Below, piece after piece: positions 24,965-34,681 of a DNA stretch of 64,000 nt. The first letter of the stretch is position 1, and every line of letters begins with the position of its first letter. The DNA comes from Neobacillus citreus. Its GTDB lineage: Bacteria; Bacillota; Bacilli; Bacillales; Cytobacillaceae. The translations under genes and the position numbers were made by a program. The stretch is taken from NCBI RefSeq assembly GCF_018343545.2, contig NZ_JAGYPE020000017.1, positions 1 to 64,000 on the forward strand. Direction: 5' to 3'. The notes under the pieces were generated by a model. That model had not been told where the DNA came from, searched no databases, and saw only the letters and a list, made by a program, of their open reading frames with translations.

Positions 24965-25048
24965 TCGCAAATAAAAATTGCAATATCGCAAATAAAAGGG
25001 TTGATTTCGCAAATAACACTCGTAAAAACGCAAATAAAAGTGCTGGAT
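24965..25048. repeat. 21-bp-period array A, core CGCAAATAAAA (4 units)
   Basis: Core copies TCGCAAATAAAA start at 24965, 24986, 25007 (CGCAAATAACA) and 25028 (ACGCAAATAAAA), each exactly 21 bp apart, with unrelated 9-10-nt intervals. On the operon strand the core reads TTTTATTTGCG. The array fills the gap between the FAD-subunit stop codon (25049) and the ribosome site of the XdhC-like gene, so it lies within the operon transcript. I do not know a named family for it. Confidence 0.85.
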
Positions 25049-25918
25049 TTAATTCGGTTGATATTGCTTCAAACTAAGAAAATAACGTAATAGATTTAAA
25101 GCTACTTTTTTTCTATAGATAGCAGTGGAGCGCTGATCGTCGATTGGCCGAATAATCTTATCGAAGGCTGCGACAACCTCGGCGATGTCTGAATCTGCTA
25201 AAGGTATGGTTTTTCCAAGCAACTTCTTCTCAATATCAATGGAACGGACCATCGTAGGGCCAACCGCCCCAAATGCAAAGCGGACATCCTCGACTCGAGA
25301 ATCATTGACCCGGATAAGTCCTGCAAACCCTACTTTAGCAATGGCATCTGCGTTGCGGTTGCCGACCTTCTCAAACACAACATGTGAACCTTCTTCGAGC
25401 ACGGACGGCAAGATAATTTCAGCCAAAATTTCATTGTGTTGACGCCCAACCCTTCGCACCCCTTGTATAAAATCGCTAATCGCAACGACCCGATCACCAT
25501 TAACGGACCGCAGCAAAAGCTTGGCATTGTACACATATAACAGTGGCAGTGTGTCACCAGCCGGAGAAGCGTTGCAAATATTCCCTCCCAATGTCCCTCT
25601 GTTTCGAATGGCCGGTGCAGCAATCGTTTTGATTGCGTTCTTTAACGGAATAGGAATTAACGGTTCTTCAAGTAATTCGCTATAGGTACAGCAGGCACCG
25701 ATATGGAGGTCCTTTTGATTTTGATACACACGCTTAAGTTCGGATAGTTGGTCAATAAAAACAACTGGGTTTGGAATTTTCGGGGGGACTCCCCTTCGAC
25801 TTTTGTGAAGGACCATAACATCGGTTCCTCCGGCAATGATAGTACAGTTTTCTTTATTCAATTGGCTCAACGTTTGGTCTAAACGATCGAAGCGATATGC
25901 GGTTATTTTTTCTGCCAT
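25049..25918 (-). CDS. pucC: Xanthine dehydrogenase-family FAD-binding subunit
   Basis: 289 aa, CoxM/PucC type. The FAD-binding segment IIAGGTDVMVLHK (about residues 25-37) and RNRGTLGGNICNASPAGDT (about 105-123) are intact, and a CO-dehydrogenase flavoprotein C-terminal domain follows. It carries electrons from the 2Fe-2S subunit to FAD. The ATG at 25918, preceded by AAGGGGA, is preferred over a start 23 codons upstream inside the 2Fe-2S gene. It overlaps that gene by 16 bp, and array A begins right after its stop. Confidence 0.9.
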   Translation of the reverse strand: MAEKITAYRFDRLDQTLSQLNKENCTIIAGGTDVMVLHKSRRGVPPKIPNPVVFIDQLSELKRVYQNQKDLHIGACCTYSELLEEPLIPIPLKNAIKTIAAPAIRNRGTLGGNICNASPAGDTLPLLYVYNAKLLLRSVNGDRVVAISDFIQGVRRVGRQHNEILAEIILPSVLEEGSHVVFEKVGNRNADAIAKVGFAGLIRVNDSRVEDVRFAFGAVGPTMVRSIDIEKKLLGKTIPLADSDIAEVVAAFDKIIRPIDDQRSTAIYRKKVALNLLRYFLSLKQYQPN

Positions 25919-26379
25919 AAGCCGTCCCCTTTTTTCGCTGCCAGGTTGATCGCATCCACAATCATATTGTAGCCCGTACACCGGCACAGATTTCCGGAAA
26001 TCCCTTCCCGAATTTCAGCCTCCGAAGGATGAGGGTTTTTGGATAATAAAGCGGCACTAGCCATGACCATCCCCGGAATACAGTAACCGCATTGCACGCC
26101 TCCGGCACTGGAATAGCTCTCATCCAAAATCTTAAATTGTTCTGTATCCATAATCCCCTCTATCGTTACAATGTCAGCCCCATCAATCGATCCAATCGGA
26201 ATAAGGCAGCTGTTTTGCAGAAGATTATTGACAAACACGCTGCAGGCTCCGCATTCTCCTTCACCGCAGCCTTCCTTTGTTCCGATTAACGCAAACTCAT
26301 CTCTAATAAAATCTAGTAATCTTGCTGTGGGAGGGGCATCCGTTTCTACCAATCTTCCATTAAGAGTAAATTTTATCAA
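25903..26379 (-). CDS. pucE: Xanthine dehydrogenase-family 2Fe-2S subunit
   Basis: 158 aa with two iron-sulfur clusters. The plant-ferredoxin type motif CGEGECGACSVFVNN is followed by a distal Cys. The second cluster motifs are GVQCGYCIPGMVM and GNLCRCTGYNMI. It passes electrons from the molybdenum centre to the FAD subunit. It is translationally coupled to the FAD-subunit gene downstream and follows the large subunit by 20 bp. Confidence 0.93.
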   Translation of the reverse strand: MIKFTLNGRLVETDAPPTARLLDFIRDEFALIGTKEGCGEGECGACSVFVNNLLQNSCLIPIGSIDGADIVTIEGIMDTEQFKILDESYSSAGGVQCGYCIPGMVMASAALLSKNPHPSEAEIREGISGNLCRCTGYNMIVDAINLAAKKGDGLWQKK

Positions 26380-26399
26380 CCATGTTCACCTGCTCTCAT

Positions 26400-28538
26400 T
26401 CATAGACTTTCGATTATGACTTCCGGTGTAATGGGAATTTGCTGAAAAGACGTTTGCAGTGCATCCTCGATCGCCGCTTGGACAGCTGGGGCACCGCCGA
26501 TTAACGTCAATTCACCTGCGCCCTTCGCCCCGTATGGACCATCGGCATAGGGATTATCAAAGACCTTGCTTTCGATGGAAACCACGTCCATTGAAGTCGG
26601 TGGACCGTAATCTGAAATGCTTTTTTGCTGGATTCTTCCTTCCTTTGACGTCATCTTTTCTAAATACCCGTACGCCAATCCTTGGGCCAAGCCGCCGTCA
26701 ATTTGGCCTTTCAAAATCCGGTTATCAATGGCTTTCCCCACTTCATAACTGCCGTATACTTTTTCCAGCTTTACATTTCCTGTTAACGTATCCACTTCCA
26801 CTTCTACGATATTAACGCCCCAGGAATAAGCCGGGTAGGCATCCCCCGTAAAGGTCTTCTCATCCCACGGAATCATTTCACGGTGAACATAGTTCTCCAC
26901 TACTTCCTGCTCCACCCCTGCCTTCCACTGAGTCTTCAGTTTTTTGGCGGCGCGTTCAAGCAATTTCCCGACAATCATCGTCGTCCGGGAGGCTACAGTT
27001 GGACCGGAGTCAGGAACCTCTTTTGTATCGGGGTCAGGGTACAAAACTCTATCGAATGGGAGGTCGATTGCTTGGGCGACAATTTTACTTAGCGTCGTAT
27101 AAATTCCTTGTCCCATATCAGAATTGGAGATCTTTAATATAACTTTGTCATCCTTTGATTTAACTAGCTTTACCGTTGCTTTAATATGATCCCTTTCGCC
27201 GCTGCCTGTAAATCCACAGCCGTGTAGGAACAGCGAAGTTCCGATGCCTTTTCTATAGCGAAGATTTTGTTGATTGAAACGCTGGAACTCCCCTTTTTTC
27301 TTTTTAAAATCTGACGCATTAAGCAAATCCTCAATCATGTCTTCCATTAAGATTGGGTCGCGGAATTGGCCTTTGGTAATGGTGGGGTCTCCTTGTTTGA
27401 CGAGGTATTTTCGTTTATATTCAAGTGGTTCGATGTTTGCTAGTTTACTAAGATGGCCCATATGACTTTCGATTCCGGCAAAACTTTGCGGAGCTCCAAA
27501 CCCTCTGAAGGCCCCATTTGGAACGGTATGGGTCTTTAAGACGTATCCTTTTGCATGAAAATGTGGAATTTTATAAACGCCTGCGCTGTTTAATAAGGCA
27601 CGCTGCAGCACGACTGAGCTTAATCCAGCATTTGCTCCGCCATCAAGAAAGACATCCACACACATGCTCAAGATATTTCCTTCTTCATCAATAGCCGTTC
27701 GATATTTGAATTTGGCCGGATGCCTTTTCGTGGTTACCACCATATCTTCAGAGCGATCGAACACGAGCATCACCGATTTCTTGACGGCATTTGCCGCAAC
27801 CGCGACATGACACGCCATCATCGAAGGAAATTCTTCTTTGCCGCCAAAACCTCCGCCGGTTGGGCTTTGAACCACTCTAACTTCATCATCACCGCAGGCT
27901 AAAGCGCTTATTAACGCATTTTTTATATAATAAAGGCATTGCATCGAGCCTTGGACGACAATTTCATCATCCTTATAGATACCTAACATTCCTTGTGGCT
28001 CTAGGTAGACATGCTCCTGATAACCCGTAGCATATTCTTCTTCAATGATTTGGTGGGCTCCCTGCTCAATCGTCCTAATCGCATCTAAGCTTTCTCCAAA
28101 TTCATAGCTTGCCATTGTAACCCCGTGTGCTGATTTTTGTTGGATGGCATCATCCAATGTGTAAATAGCCTGATGTTCTTCAAATTCAATCTTCACTTCA
28201 TTTAGCAAACGGTACAGGATATCCAGCTCTTTTCCAACGAGCATAAGAATCGGTTCCCCAATATAATTAACCCAGTCATTGGCAAAAATGGGCTGATCTT
28301 CTTGGATGATTTTCACAACATTCGGACCGGGGATCTGCTCTGCCCCAACCGCTTCATACCCTTCAGGAAATTTTGGCAATTGAATGGATTTGATTTTTCC
28401 ATAAGCAATGGGCGAACGAACCAAAACGCCATAAACCATGTTTTCCACTTTCACGTCGCTAATATAAGCCAACTGGCCCGACACTTTACCACTATGGTCC
28501 TTTTTGGGCACTGCGGTGCTTATGTCTTTGAGACTCAT
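26400..28538 (-). CDS. pucD: Xanthine dehydrogenase-family molybdopterin-binding large subunit
   Basis: About 712 aa. Markers are the N-terminal KVSGQLAYISDV, the GGGFGGKEEFPSM loop near the Mo site, the GAFRGFGAPQ segment, the QGIYTTLSKIVAQ Moco-binding stretch and a C-terminal GAKGAGELTLIGG containing the active-site Glu. These define a Mo hydroxylase. Neighbouring purine-type permease and accessory genes point to hypoxanthine, xanthine or a related purine. The start is uncertain: ATG at 28538 fits homologues, while an ATG nine codons upstream is also open; neither has an ideal ribosome site. Confidence 0.92.
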   Translation of the reverse strand: MSLKDISTAVPKKDHSGKVSGQLAYISDVKVENMVYGVLVRSPIAYGKIKSIQLPKFPEGYEAVGAEQIPGPNVVKIIQEDQPIFANDWVNYIGEPILMLVGKELDILYRLLNEVKIEFEEHQAIYTLDDAIQQKSAHGVTMASYEFGESLDAIRTIEQGAHQIIEEEYATGYQEHVYLEPQGMLGIYKDDEIVVQGSMQCLYYIKNALISALACGDDEVRVVQSPTGGGFGGKEEFPSMMACHVAVAANAVKKSVMLVFDRSEDMVVTTKRHPAKFKYRTAIDEEGNILSMCVDVFLDGGANAGLSSVVLQRALLNSAGVYKIPHFHAKGYVLKTHTVPNGAFRGFGAPQSFAGIESHMGHLSKLANIEPLEYKRKYLVKQGDPTITKGQFRDPILMEDMIEDLLNASDFKKKKGEFQRFNQQNLRYRKGIGTSLFLHGCGFTGSGERDHIKATVKLVKSKDDKVILKISNSDMGQGIYTTLSKIVAQAIDLPFDRVLYPDPDTKEVPDSGPTVASRTTMIVGKLLERAAKKLKTQWKAGVEQEVVENYVHREMIPWDEKTFTGDAYPAYSWGVNIVEVEVDTLTGNVKLEKVYGSYEVGKAIDNRILKGQIDGGLAQGLAYGYLEKMTSKEGRIQQKSISDYGPPTSMDVVSIESKVFDNPYADGPYGAKGAGELTLIGGAPAVQAAIEDALQTSFQQIPITPEVIIESL

Positions 28539-28637
28539 TACATACAACAACACCCTTCGACTCATTATTTATTAATAGAAACCTCTTCCTACAATTTTAT
28601 AAATAAGAATGATATTTTATGATTCATTTTTGCACCA

Positions 28638-29249
28638 TTACGTTGTATAAGCCATTTTAGTTTTAAAATAATCCATGGCTTCTTGGTAATCCTCCGGCGT
28701 ATCGACATCCATTAAAACACCCGGATCATTTACATTCAGATAATTCTTATCGTAATTAGCGAGGACCATCCGTAAATTACTTTTTGGATCGGTTTCAAGA
28801 ATTTTCCGTTTCACATCACTTGATAATTTAATAGGGTGACCACCTTTATAATTAAAGCTGGGAATAACTACATCCTCTTTGTGTTTTGCGATTAGCTGAA
28901 CGGTCTCTTTTTTAACAAGCGGACAATCTCCCGGAGTTAGTAAGATGGTTTGGGCATTTACTTCAGAGCAGCCCTTTTGGATGGAACTAAACATTCCTTG
29001 GTTAAAGTTTTCATTATAAACAAACTTCATCTCGAATGAATAGGCATTTTTACTGCTGATTTTTACTATTTCCTCCAGGATGATTTCCGCCTGAAACCCC
29101 GCTACAACGATAGCCCTGCTAATTATTCCTTCAAATTTAGAAATCGTTTGCTCCAATACGGTCATATGCCCTAGTGGCAGAGTCATTTTATAGGCATTCG
29201 CCCGGCTGGAATATCCAGCTGCTAGGATGATAGCTTCTATATTGGTCAC
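28638..29249 (-). CDS. pucB: MobA/MocA-like nucleotidyltransferase
   Basis: 203 aa. The N-terminal IILAAGYSSRANAYKMTLPL is the nucleotide-binding signature of MobA-like transferases, and LLTPGDCPLV holds the metal-binding Asp. It probably attaches CMP (MocA type) to molybdopterin to form the dinucleotide cofactor needed by the hydroxylase encoded next. It lies between the permease and large-subunit genes. Confidence 0.88.
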   Translation of the reverse strand: MTNIEAIILAAGYSSRANAYKMTLPLGHMTVLEQTISKFEGIISRAIVVAGFQAEIILEEIVKISSKNAYSFEMKFVYNENFNQGMFSSIQKGCSEVNAQTILLTPGDCPLVKKETVQLIAKHKEDVVIPSFNYKGGHPIKLSSDVKRKILETDPKSNLRMVLANYDKNYLNVNDPGVLMDVDTPEDYQEAMDYFKTKMAYTT

Positions 29250-29309
29250 CTCCTAGAATAAAACGTAAAGGATCACAAAAATGAACAGTGATCCTTCGGA
29301 TTTATTTAT

Positions 29310-30638
29310 TCAAATACTTGCGTCTGCCGAATGATCCGATTTGAGATCTTCTAATATATCATTATTCTTTTGTTCTTCCCTTTTATTTAAAAATAGGTTA
29401 AGCACAATAGCGGTAAAACTTCCAATTACTATCCCGTTTTGGAAAAGCAAACGCAATCCCTCGGGCAATTTAGCAAATGCATCAGGGATAACTGCGGCTC
29501 CCAACCCAATTCCTACCGAAATCGCTATAATCAGCAGATTTTCATTTCTTTGGAAATCAACACGGGAAAGCATTTTGATACCAGAAGAAATAACCATACC
29601 AAACATCGCAATCATTGCTCCCCCAAGAACAGGATTTGGGATAATCATTGTAAGCGCTGCCACTTTTGGCACCAATCCTAATATCATCAGAATCACACCG
29701 GCGGCAATGACGACATTGCGTGTTTTTATTCTCGTAAGGGCGACCAACCCCACATTTTGGGAAAATGTCGTGTATGGAAAAGCGTTAAAGATTCCTCCAA
29801 TAAAACTAGCCAAACCTTCTGCCCTCAATCCTTTTTTGATATCAGACGATTCCAGTTTCTTCTCGCAGACATCCCCCAATGCCAAAAATACACCTGTTGA
29901 TTCAATCATGCTTACGATGGCGACGAGAATCATCGTTAAGATAGCAGTTATATGGAAAGTGGGAATCCCGAAGTAAAACGGCTGCACCATATGAAACCAG
30001 GAAGCCTGGCTAACTGATGATAAATTCACCATTCCCATCCCCATCGCAACCAGAGTACCTAAGATCATGGAAATTAGAACAGAAACAGCTCTCATGTAGC
30101 CTGATAGGTAGCGATTAATAAAAATAATGAGGGCTAGGGTCAATGCCGCCAGTAATAAATTTCTTATGCTCCCAAAATCAGGTGCCCCTACTCCTCCTGC
30201 AACGTTGTTCATCGCTACAGGAATGAGTGATATCCCAATAATTGTTACAACAGATCCTGTTACGACAGGCGGAAAATACCTCATTACTTTACTCATAAAT
30301 TGAGCAAGTATCATGACAATGATCCCGGAGACGATGATGGCACCATAAATAGCGGTTATACCCTGAAGTTTCCCAATTGCAATCATCGGTCCAACTGCCG
30401 TAAAAGTACACCCTAATATAACTGGAAGCTTAATTCCAAAATACTTTCCTCCCACTACTTGAAGTAATGAGGCAATTCCGCAGGTAAACAGGTCGATAGA
30501 AATAAGGAAAGACAATTGCTCCGGGGTCATACCTACCGCAGGTCCAACAATAAGGGGAACGATAACGGCCCCAGCATACATGGCCAATACATGTTGAAGA
30601 CCTAAAGTCCCAATTTTCCATGGAGTTAACTTTTCCAT
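29310..30638 (-). CDS. Nucleobase:cation symporter-2 (xanthine/uric acid permease)
   Basis: 442 aa with about 12-14 membrane segments. Family markers are the N-terminal GLQHVLAMYAGAVIVPLIVG, the motif TTFSQNVGLVALTRIKTR, and GMVISSGIKML near the C-terminus. Best fits are PbuX, PucJ and PucK purine permeases. The start at 30638 lies 8 nt after AGGGAGG. First gene of the purine hydroxylase operon, so it likely supplies the substrate. Confidence 0.9.
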   Translation of the reverse strand: MEKLTPWKIGTLGLQHVLAMYAGAVIVPLIVGPAVGMTPEQLSFLISIDLFTCGIASLLQVVGGKYFGIKLPVILGCTFTAVGPMIAIGKLQGITAIYGAIIVSGIIVMILAQFMSKVMRYFPPVVTGSVVTIIGISLIPVAMNNVAGGVGAPDFGSIRNLLLAALTLALIIFINRYLSGYMRAVSVLISMILGTLVAMGMGMVNLSSVSQASWFHMVQPFYFGIPTFHITAILTMILVAIVSMIESTGVFLALGDVCEKKLESSDIKKGLRAEGLASFIGGIFNAFPYTTFSQNVGLVALTRIKTRNVVIAAGVILMILGLVPKVAALTMIIPNPVLGGAMIAMFGMVISSGIKMLSRVDFQRNENLLIIAISVGIGLGAAVIPDAFAKLPEGLRLLFQNGIVIGSFTAIVLNLFLNKREEQKNNDILEDLKSDHSADASI

Positions 30639-30688
30639 TATTTTGCCTCCCTTGGTAACGACTTTTTGAGCAGAAATAATTTTCAGAC

Positions 30689-30700
30689 GTATGATCATAC
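30689..30700. promoter_or_regulatory. Perfect 12-bp palindrome upstream of purine permease
   Basis: GTATGATCATAC is a perfect palindrome about 50 bp before the permease ATG. It may be an operator or chance. No purine (guanine/xanthine) riboswitch was found in the leader. Confidence 0.3.
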
Positions 30701-30857
30701 TCTTTAAATCTTTCCTATTGCTGTGCTCCCCCTTTTCAAAAGATTTTTAATAATTTTTTCTTTAAATTATATTTCTGATAATAATAGTTATACCGTTCTA
30801 CAACATTAAGATTAACAATGAGCATTTAACTAAAATAAGGAACCTATCAAATATTTG

Positions 30858-31925
30858 TTACTCAACTACACCGTGTCCAATCAAATGAACATCTGCGGTA
30901 ACCTTAAATTTGGCATTTTTATATTCCGTATTCCACTTTTTAAAATCAAAATTTCGTGTCCTAGACTTTGCAAAGTGGCCAAAGCCGACTGGGTCAATGC
31001 CCTTTCTTTGAAAATCTTCAATTAACATTTTGCATTCCCGAGCGATTTGTTTCGCCAATTGGTTCTCAACTTTTTGAATCTCGCCTTCCTTAAGCATCTT
31101 TTCCTGGTGTTCGGTGAGATCTCCTTTCAATTTAATCTTGATCGAGAATGTATAGGGGTCCCTTCTTATCAGCCTCATTTTTTTCTTTAACCCAATACTT
31201 TTGACAGTAGATTCACCATGAGCCTCCTTTACTTTAACTGCCCCCAATATGTGATTGTCAACAAGGAGTTTGAAGTAAAACATTTTATTCTCATGGAGAA
31301 TATCGACAACCTTTTCATCTTTAAAAAGGGCTAATCCAGTTATGGTCACTAAACTATGATTACTCTTCTTAAGCATTGGTAAATATGGATCCTGCCCTCT
31401 CTTGTAAAAATTGGCTAAAAAACGATGAAGATTGGTTATAGGCAAATTTTGTTGATTCATATTATGTTCTAGTAACTGTGTCAGGTATTGGGAATTCCCG
31501 CGGTCCCCATATCTTCCTTTAAAAATATCAATCGCTTTCCCATCTACTACAGCCAACTGAACCCTTGCTCCCACGCTTGGATCCCGTAAAAAGACGTCTA
31601 GAGTTTTAATTAGTCCCTCACGTGCGACATCCTCGCCAAAAAGGGCAATATCAAGACTTCCACTGACAATTGGCTGTGATGCCTTTTTCTGCATTTCAGA
31701 TACCAAATCCCGGATAACATTTCCTTTGGAGACAAACGTAAAATTCCCGAATGACTTGTCTGGCTTAAACACGGGGATCATGATACTTCCAAGGAACTGG
31801 TTACCACTTTTATCAATCCCGATCCCAGTGGCAATATTTACATCATCAATCACTTTTCTATCCACGCATCCAGACAGGATTGTCATGCAAAACAATACCG
31901 CAACGATAAAGTGGCTCTTTTTCAC
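30858..31925 (-). CDS. Spore germination lipoprotein, Ger(x)C family
   Basis: 355 aa. Signal peptide with lipobox LSGC (Cys about residue 20), followed by DRKVIDDVNIATGIGID, the usual GerAC opening. The C-terminal region has the EIQKVENQLAKQI and FGHFAKSR segments common in the family. It is the lipoprotein subunit of a germinant receptor in the spore inner membrane. The GTG start overlaps the gerB-type stop by 4 bp. Confidence 0.92.
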   Translation of the reverse strand: MKKSHFIVAVLFCMTILSGCVDRKVIDDVNIATGIGIDKSGNQFLGSIMIPVFKPDKSFGNFTFVSKGNVIRDLVSEMQKKASQPIVSGSLDIALFGEDVAREGLIKTLDVFLRDPSVGARVQLAVVDGKAIDIFKGRYGDRGNSQYLTQLLEHNMNQQNLPITNLHRFLANFYKRGQDPYLPMLKKSNHSLVTITGLALFKDEKVVDILHENKMFYFKLLVDNHILGAVKVKEAHGESTVKSIGLKKKMRLIRRDPYTFSIKIKLKGDLTEHQEKMLKEGEIQKVENQLAKQIARECKMLIEDFQRKGIDPVGFGHFAKSRTRNFDFKKWNTEYKNAKFKVTADVHLIGHGVVE

Positions 31926-33037
31926 TTCGCTTTCACCTTCTTTTTAATCAGTAGTGAAAAATATAGCAGCGGTGTGTAAACATAAGCTAAGGCAAAGCCA
32001 ACAAGTGCCGTATAGTCGAAAAGAACGTTCAGTCTTTCTCTAGTAGAAATGAGCACCACAATAATCAGACATGCCAACGCAATAAAAATAACCGATTTTT
32101 TTTGACTAATATGAAAAATGCGTTTGGTCACTCTGCTGGCTACCCATAAAGAAAGGGCAATATTTGGGAGTAAAATCAAAGCCCAATTGGCAATTCCCAA
32201 ATACTCAAACCTTTCTAGAATCGGAAGCCGGACAATTTTCCACATTTCCAATGTTGCCCAAATCGATTTTTCAAGCAGACCAAGAGGAAAATAGGCAAAG
32301 GTAATAACTGCTAAAGCAGCATAAATAAAAGTGGTTGCCAAAAGCCCGATATGAACAAATTTTTTTGATTGCTCAGGTTTCTTAATGAAAGGATAAAAAA
32401 ACAATAAAATGCCATAGCCAAGGTAACTCAGTGACATATGGTAGCCGCTTTTTACTAGTTGAATAAAGGAATGATCAAATATTGGCAATAGATTGGTAAA
32501 ATCCCCATACTGTAAGGCAAATCCGAAAGAAAAAAGTAAATAAAAAGGAATAACTAGTCCAAAAAAGGAGATTCCGGCTACGGTCCGAAAGCCTCCGTAT
32601 ACGATATAGATTCCTAAAAGTAAATATACAGCTGCGAACCAAAACGAGCTTAAACTTTGAAACATCCAAGTACGAATAATTTCAAACAGGCCGCCAAGTA
32701 CCGCTGCACAAGTAACTGTATAATAAAAAATAAAGAGGGTATTTATACTGTTGCCGATTATTTTTCCAAATAAATAAACATTGGCATCCAGTACATCCCC
32801 ATTTACAGTCTCACAAATCTTATACATAATCCACACGATGATGTGGATGGTTAATCCTGCCCCAATAACCGATATCCAGGCATCAGTGCCAGCATCTTTG
32901 GCAATAATGCGCTGAAAACCAAGAACTCCTATTCCAATCTGCATCGAAATGATGACATAGGCGGCCATAAATGGTGATATTTGGAGTCTCTCCTGGACGG
33001 GTCCCTGAATCATTACTCCTCTTCCTTCCTTATTCAT
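31922..33037 (-). CDS. Spore germination permease-like protein, GerAB/APC family
   Basis: About 371 aa with ten membrane helices. ISPFMAAYVIISMQIGIGVLGFQR opens the first helix, as in GerAB/GerKB. This subunit carries the germinant-binding pocket. Starts at 33037 (after GAAGGA) and 33013 (after GGAAGGAAGAGGAG) are both possible. The start region overlaps the end of the gerA-type gene. Confidence 0.92.
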   Translation of the reverse strand: MNKEGRGVMIQGPVQERLQISPFMAAYVIISMQIGIGVLGFQRIIAKDAGTDAWISVIGAGLTIHIIVWIMYKICETVNGDVLDANVYLFGKIIGNSINTLFIFYYTVTCAAVLGGLFEIIRTWMFQSLSSFWFAAVYLLLGIYIVYGGFRTVAGISFFGLVIPFYLLFSFGFALQYGDFTNLLPIFDHSFIQLVKSGYHMSLSYLGYGILLFFYPFIKKPEQSKKFVHIGLLATTFIYAALAVITFAYFPLGLLEKSIWATLEMWKIVRLPILERFEYLGIANWALILLPNIALSLWVASRVTKRIFHISQKKSVIFIALACLIIVVLISTRERLNVLFDYTALVGFALAYVYTPLLYFSLLIKKKVKAK

Positions 33038-34586
33038 CAATGTCCTTCTTTTTATTAGCCTTCTCCTTGCTAAACCGGGTGGAGTCTTTGGTCCTTAGAA
33101 ACTGTGGACGTTTCGCCTGACTTTTGAAAGGCAGACGGAATAAAGCATCTTTAAAATCCTTCACTCTAAGCGGAAAGACTGGTTCCATAAAGGGGAAGCC
33201 CAACGATGTAAGCCGCAGCAAATGTGTAAGCAAAAAACAAAAAGCAATCGTAATCCCTACTAACCCCCATATTTCAGCCATGATCAGAAACGGAAAACGC
33301 AGAATCCGGATGGTATTGCTCATTTGATAGACAGGTGTGGTAAAGGAAGCTAGTGCAGCAAGGGCAATTAAAATTAACAGAACATTACTTGTAAGCCCGG
33401 CTTCCACTGATGCTGTCCCCAAGACAATACCGCCTACGATACCGATTGTCTGGCCGACCTTGGTTGGAAGCCTTGCCCCTGCTTCCCTTAGAAGTTCAAT
33501 CGTTACTTCTAAAAACAATACCTCAAGAATGGGCGGGAAAGGCACAACACGCCTTGAGGTAACTAAGGTAATTAATAAGTCTTTTGGAATCATTTGATAA
33601 TGGTAAGTCACCACTGCCACATAAAGAGGTGTAACCATAATCGAGAAGATAACGGAAAATAAACGTATTAATCGAATAAAGGTTGCAAGAATCCAGTTAA
33701 GAAAATAATCTTCGAAAGAGTTAAAGAACTCTGTCAAAGAGGTTGGCCCAATCAAGGCATGCGGTGAGCCATCAACTAAAATAATCACTTTCCCCTCAGC
33801 CAAACTGGAGGTCACCCGGTCAGGCCTTTCTGTATCAAGCAGCTGTGGGAAAGGAGAATTCCCATTATCTGAAATAATCTGAGTAAAATAGGAACTGTCA
33901 GCGATTTCATCCTTTTCAAGATCGCTAATCCGCTGTTTGACCGTATTAATGATTTCCTTATTCGTAATCCCTTTGATATACAGGACACATACCTTGGTTA
34001 ACGATAATTTTCCAACTATAAATTGTTCCGCGATGAGTTCCTTAATTGGCAAACGCTTTCGGATCATATTTATGTTTTGGTCAATGGCTTCTACAAAGGC
34101 TTCTTTAGGACCTACAACACTAAATTCAATCTCTGGTGCAGAAACCGACCGGACAACTTGTTTAGGTGAGGAGATGAAGGCAAACTCCTTTTCCCCTTCT
34201 AAGGTAAGCATGACAAAACCTTTCATCAACATTTCCGGGATATCATTAGAGCTGTTCGATAGTTCTACATCTGCTATAGGAAGAAGCTTTTTAACATCGG
34301 CAATTGTGTAAAACTCACCCTCGAGTAGAGGGGGAACAGCATTATTATCCATCACCTTTTCTTCAACAAGTGTAGAAAAGTATGTGAGTGTAAATTTCTT
34401 TCCTGACTTTTGATTAAAGTAATAGCTCTTTTGATAATCCTTTGATTTAGTAAGTTCCTTTTCCCAGTCTTCGGTTTGGTCCTTGCTATATTCACGTTTT
34501 ACCAGGCTGCTTTGGTGGTCTTTTTGGTTAGTTGGTATATTTTTTTTGTTAATAATGTGTTTAATTGATTTAAAAAGATTAGCCAT
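33030..34586 (-). CDS. Spore germination protein, GerA family
   Basis: 518 aa. The soluble N-terminal part (about 1-290) contains the conserved RERxxx-like KRLPIKELIAEQF and VDGSPHALIGPTSLTEFFNSFEDYF segments. Five or so membrane helices follow, with PFPPILEVLFLEVTIELLREAG and LPTKVGQTIGIVGGIVLG. First gene of a gerA-gerB-gerC tricistron that encodes a nutrient receptor. Such operons are read by sigma G in forespores; the upstream sequence has no clear consensus promoter to my reading. Confidence 0.94.
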   Translation of the reverse strand: MANLFKSIKHIINKKNIPTNQKDHQSSLVKREYSKDQTEDWEKELTKSKDYQKSYYFNQKSGKKFTLTYFSTLVEEKVMDNNAVPPLLEGEFYTIADVKKLLPIADVELSNSSNDIPEMLMKGFVMLTLEGEKEFAFISSPKQVVRSVSAPEIEFSVVGPKEAFVEAIDQNINMIRKRLPIKELIAEQFIVGKLSLTKVCVLYIKGITNKEIINTVKQRISDLEKDEIADSSYFTQIISDNGNSPFPQLLDTERPDRVTSSLAEGKVIILVDGSPHALIGPTSLTEFFNSFEDYFLNWILATFIRLIRLFSVIFSIMVTPLYVAVVTYHYQMIPKDLLITLVTSRRVVPFPPILEVLFLEVTIELLREAGARLPTKVGQTIGIVGGIVLGTASVEAGLTSNVLLILIALAALASFTTPVYQMSNTIRILRFPFLIMAEIWGLVGITIAFCFLLTHLLRLTSLGFPFMEPVFPLRVKDFKDALFRLPFKSQAKRPQFLRTKDSTRFSKEKANKKKDIDE

Positions 34587-34681
34587 ATTAGCACCATTTG
34601 GAAGTTTTTCTCTTATACTTTCCTAAATTGGCTAGAATATCCTGCATTAACTGAAAAACCACATTTTATATTCCTTGTTTT

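Noticed and set aside
24905-25033. N-terminal extension of the XdhC-like gene through array A
   Set aside because: The ATG at 24904 has a strong ribosome site and matches the family N-terminus; the extension is repeat DNA.
30639-30857. Purine riboswitch before the NCS2 permease
   Set aside because: The conserved junction and loop sequences of the purine aptamer are absent.
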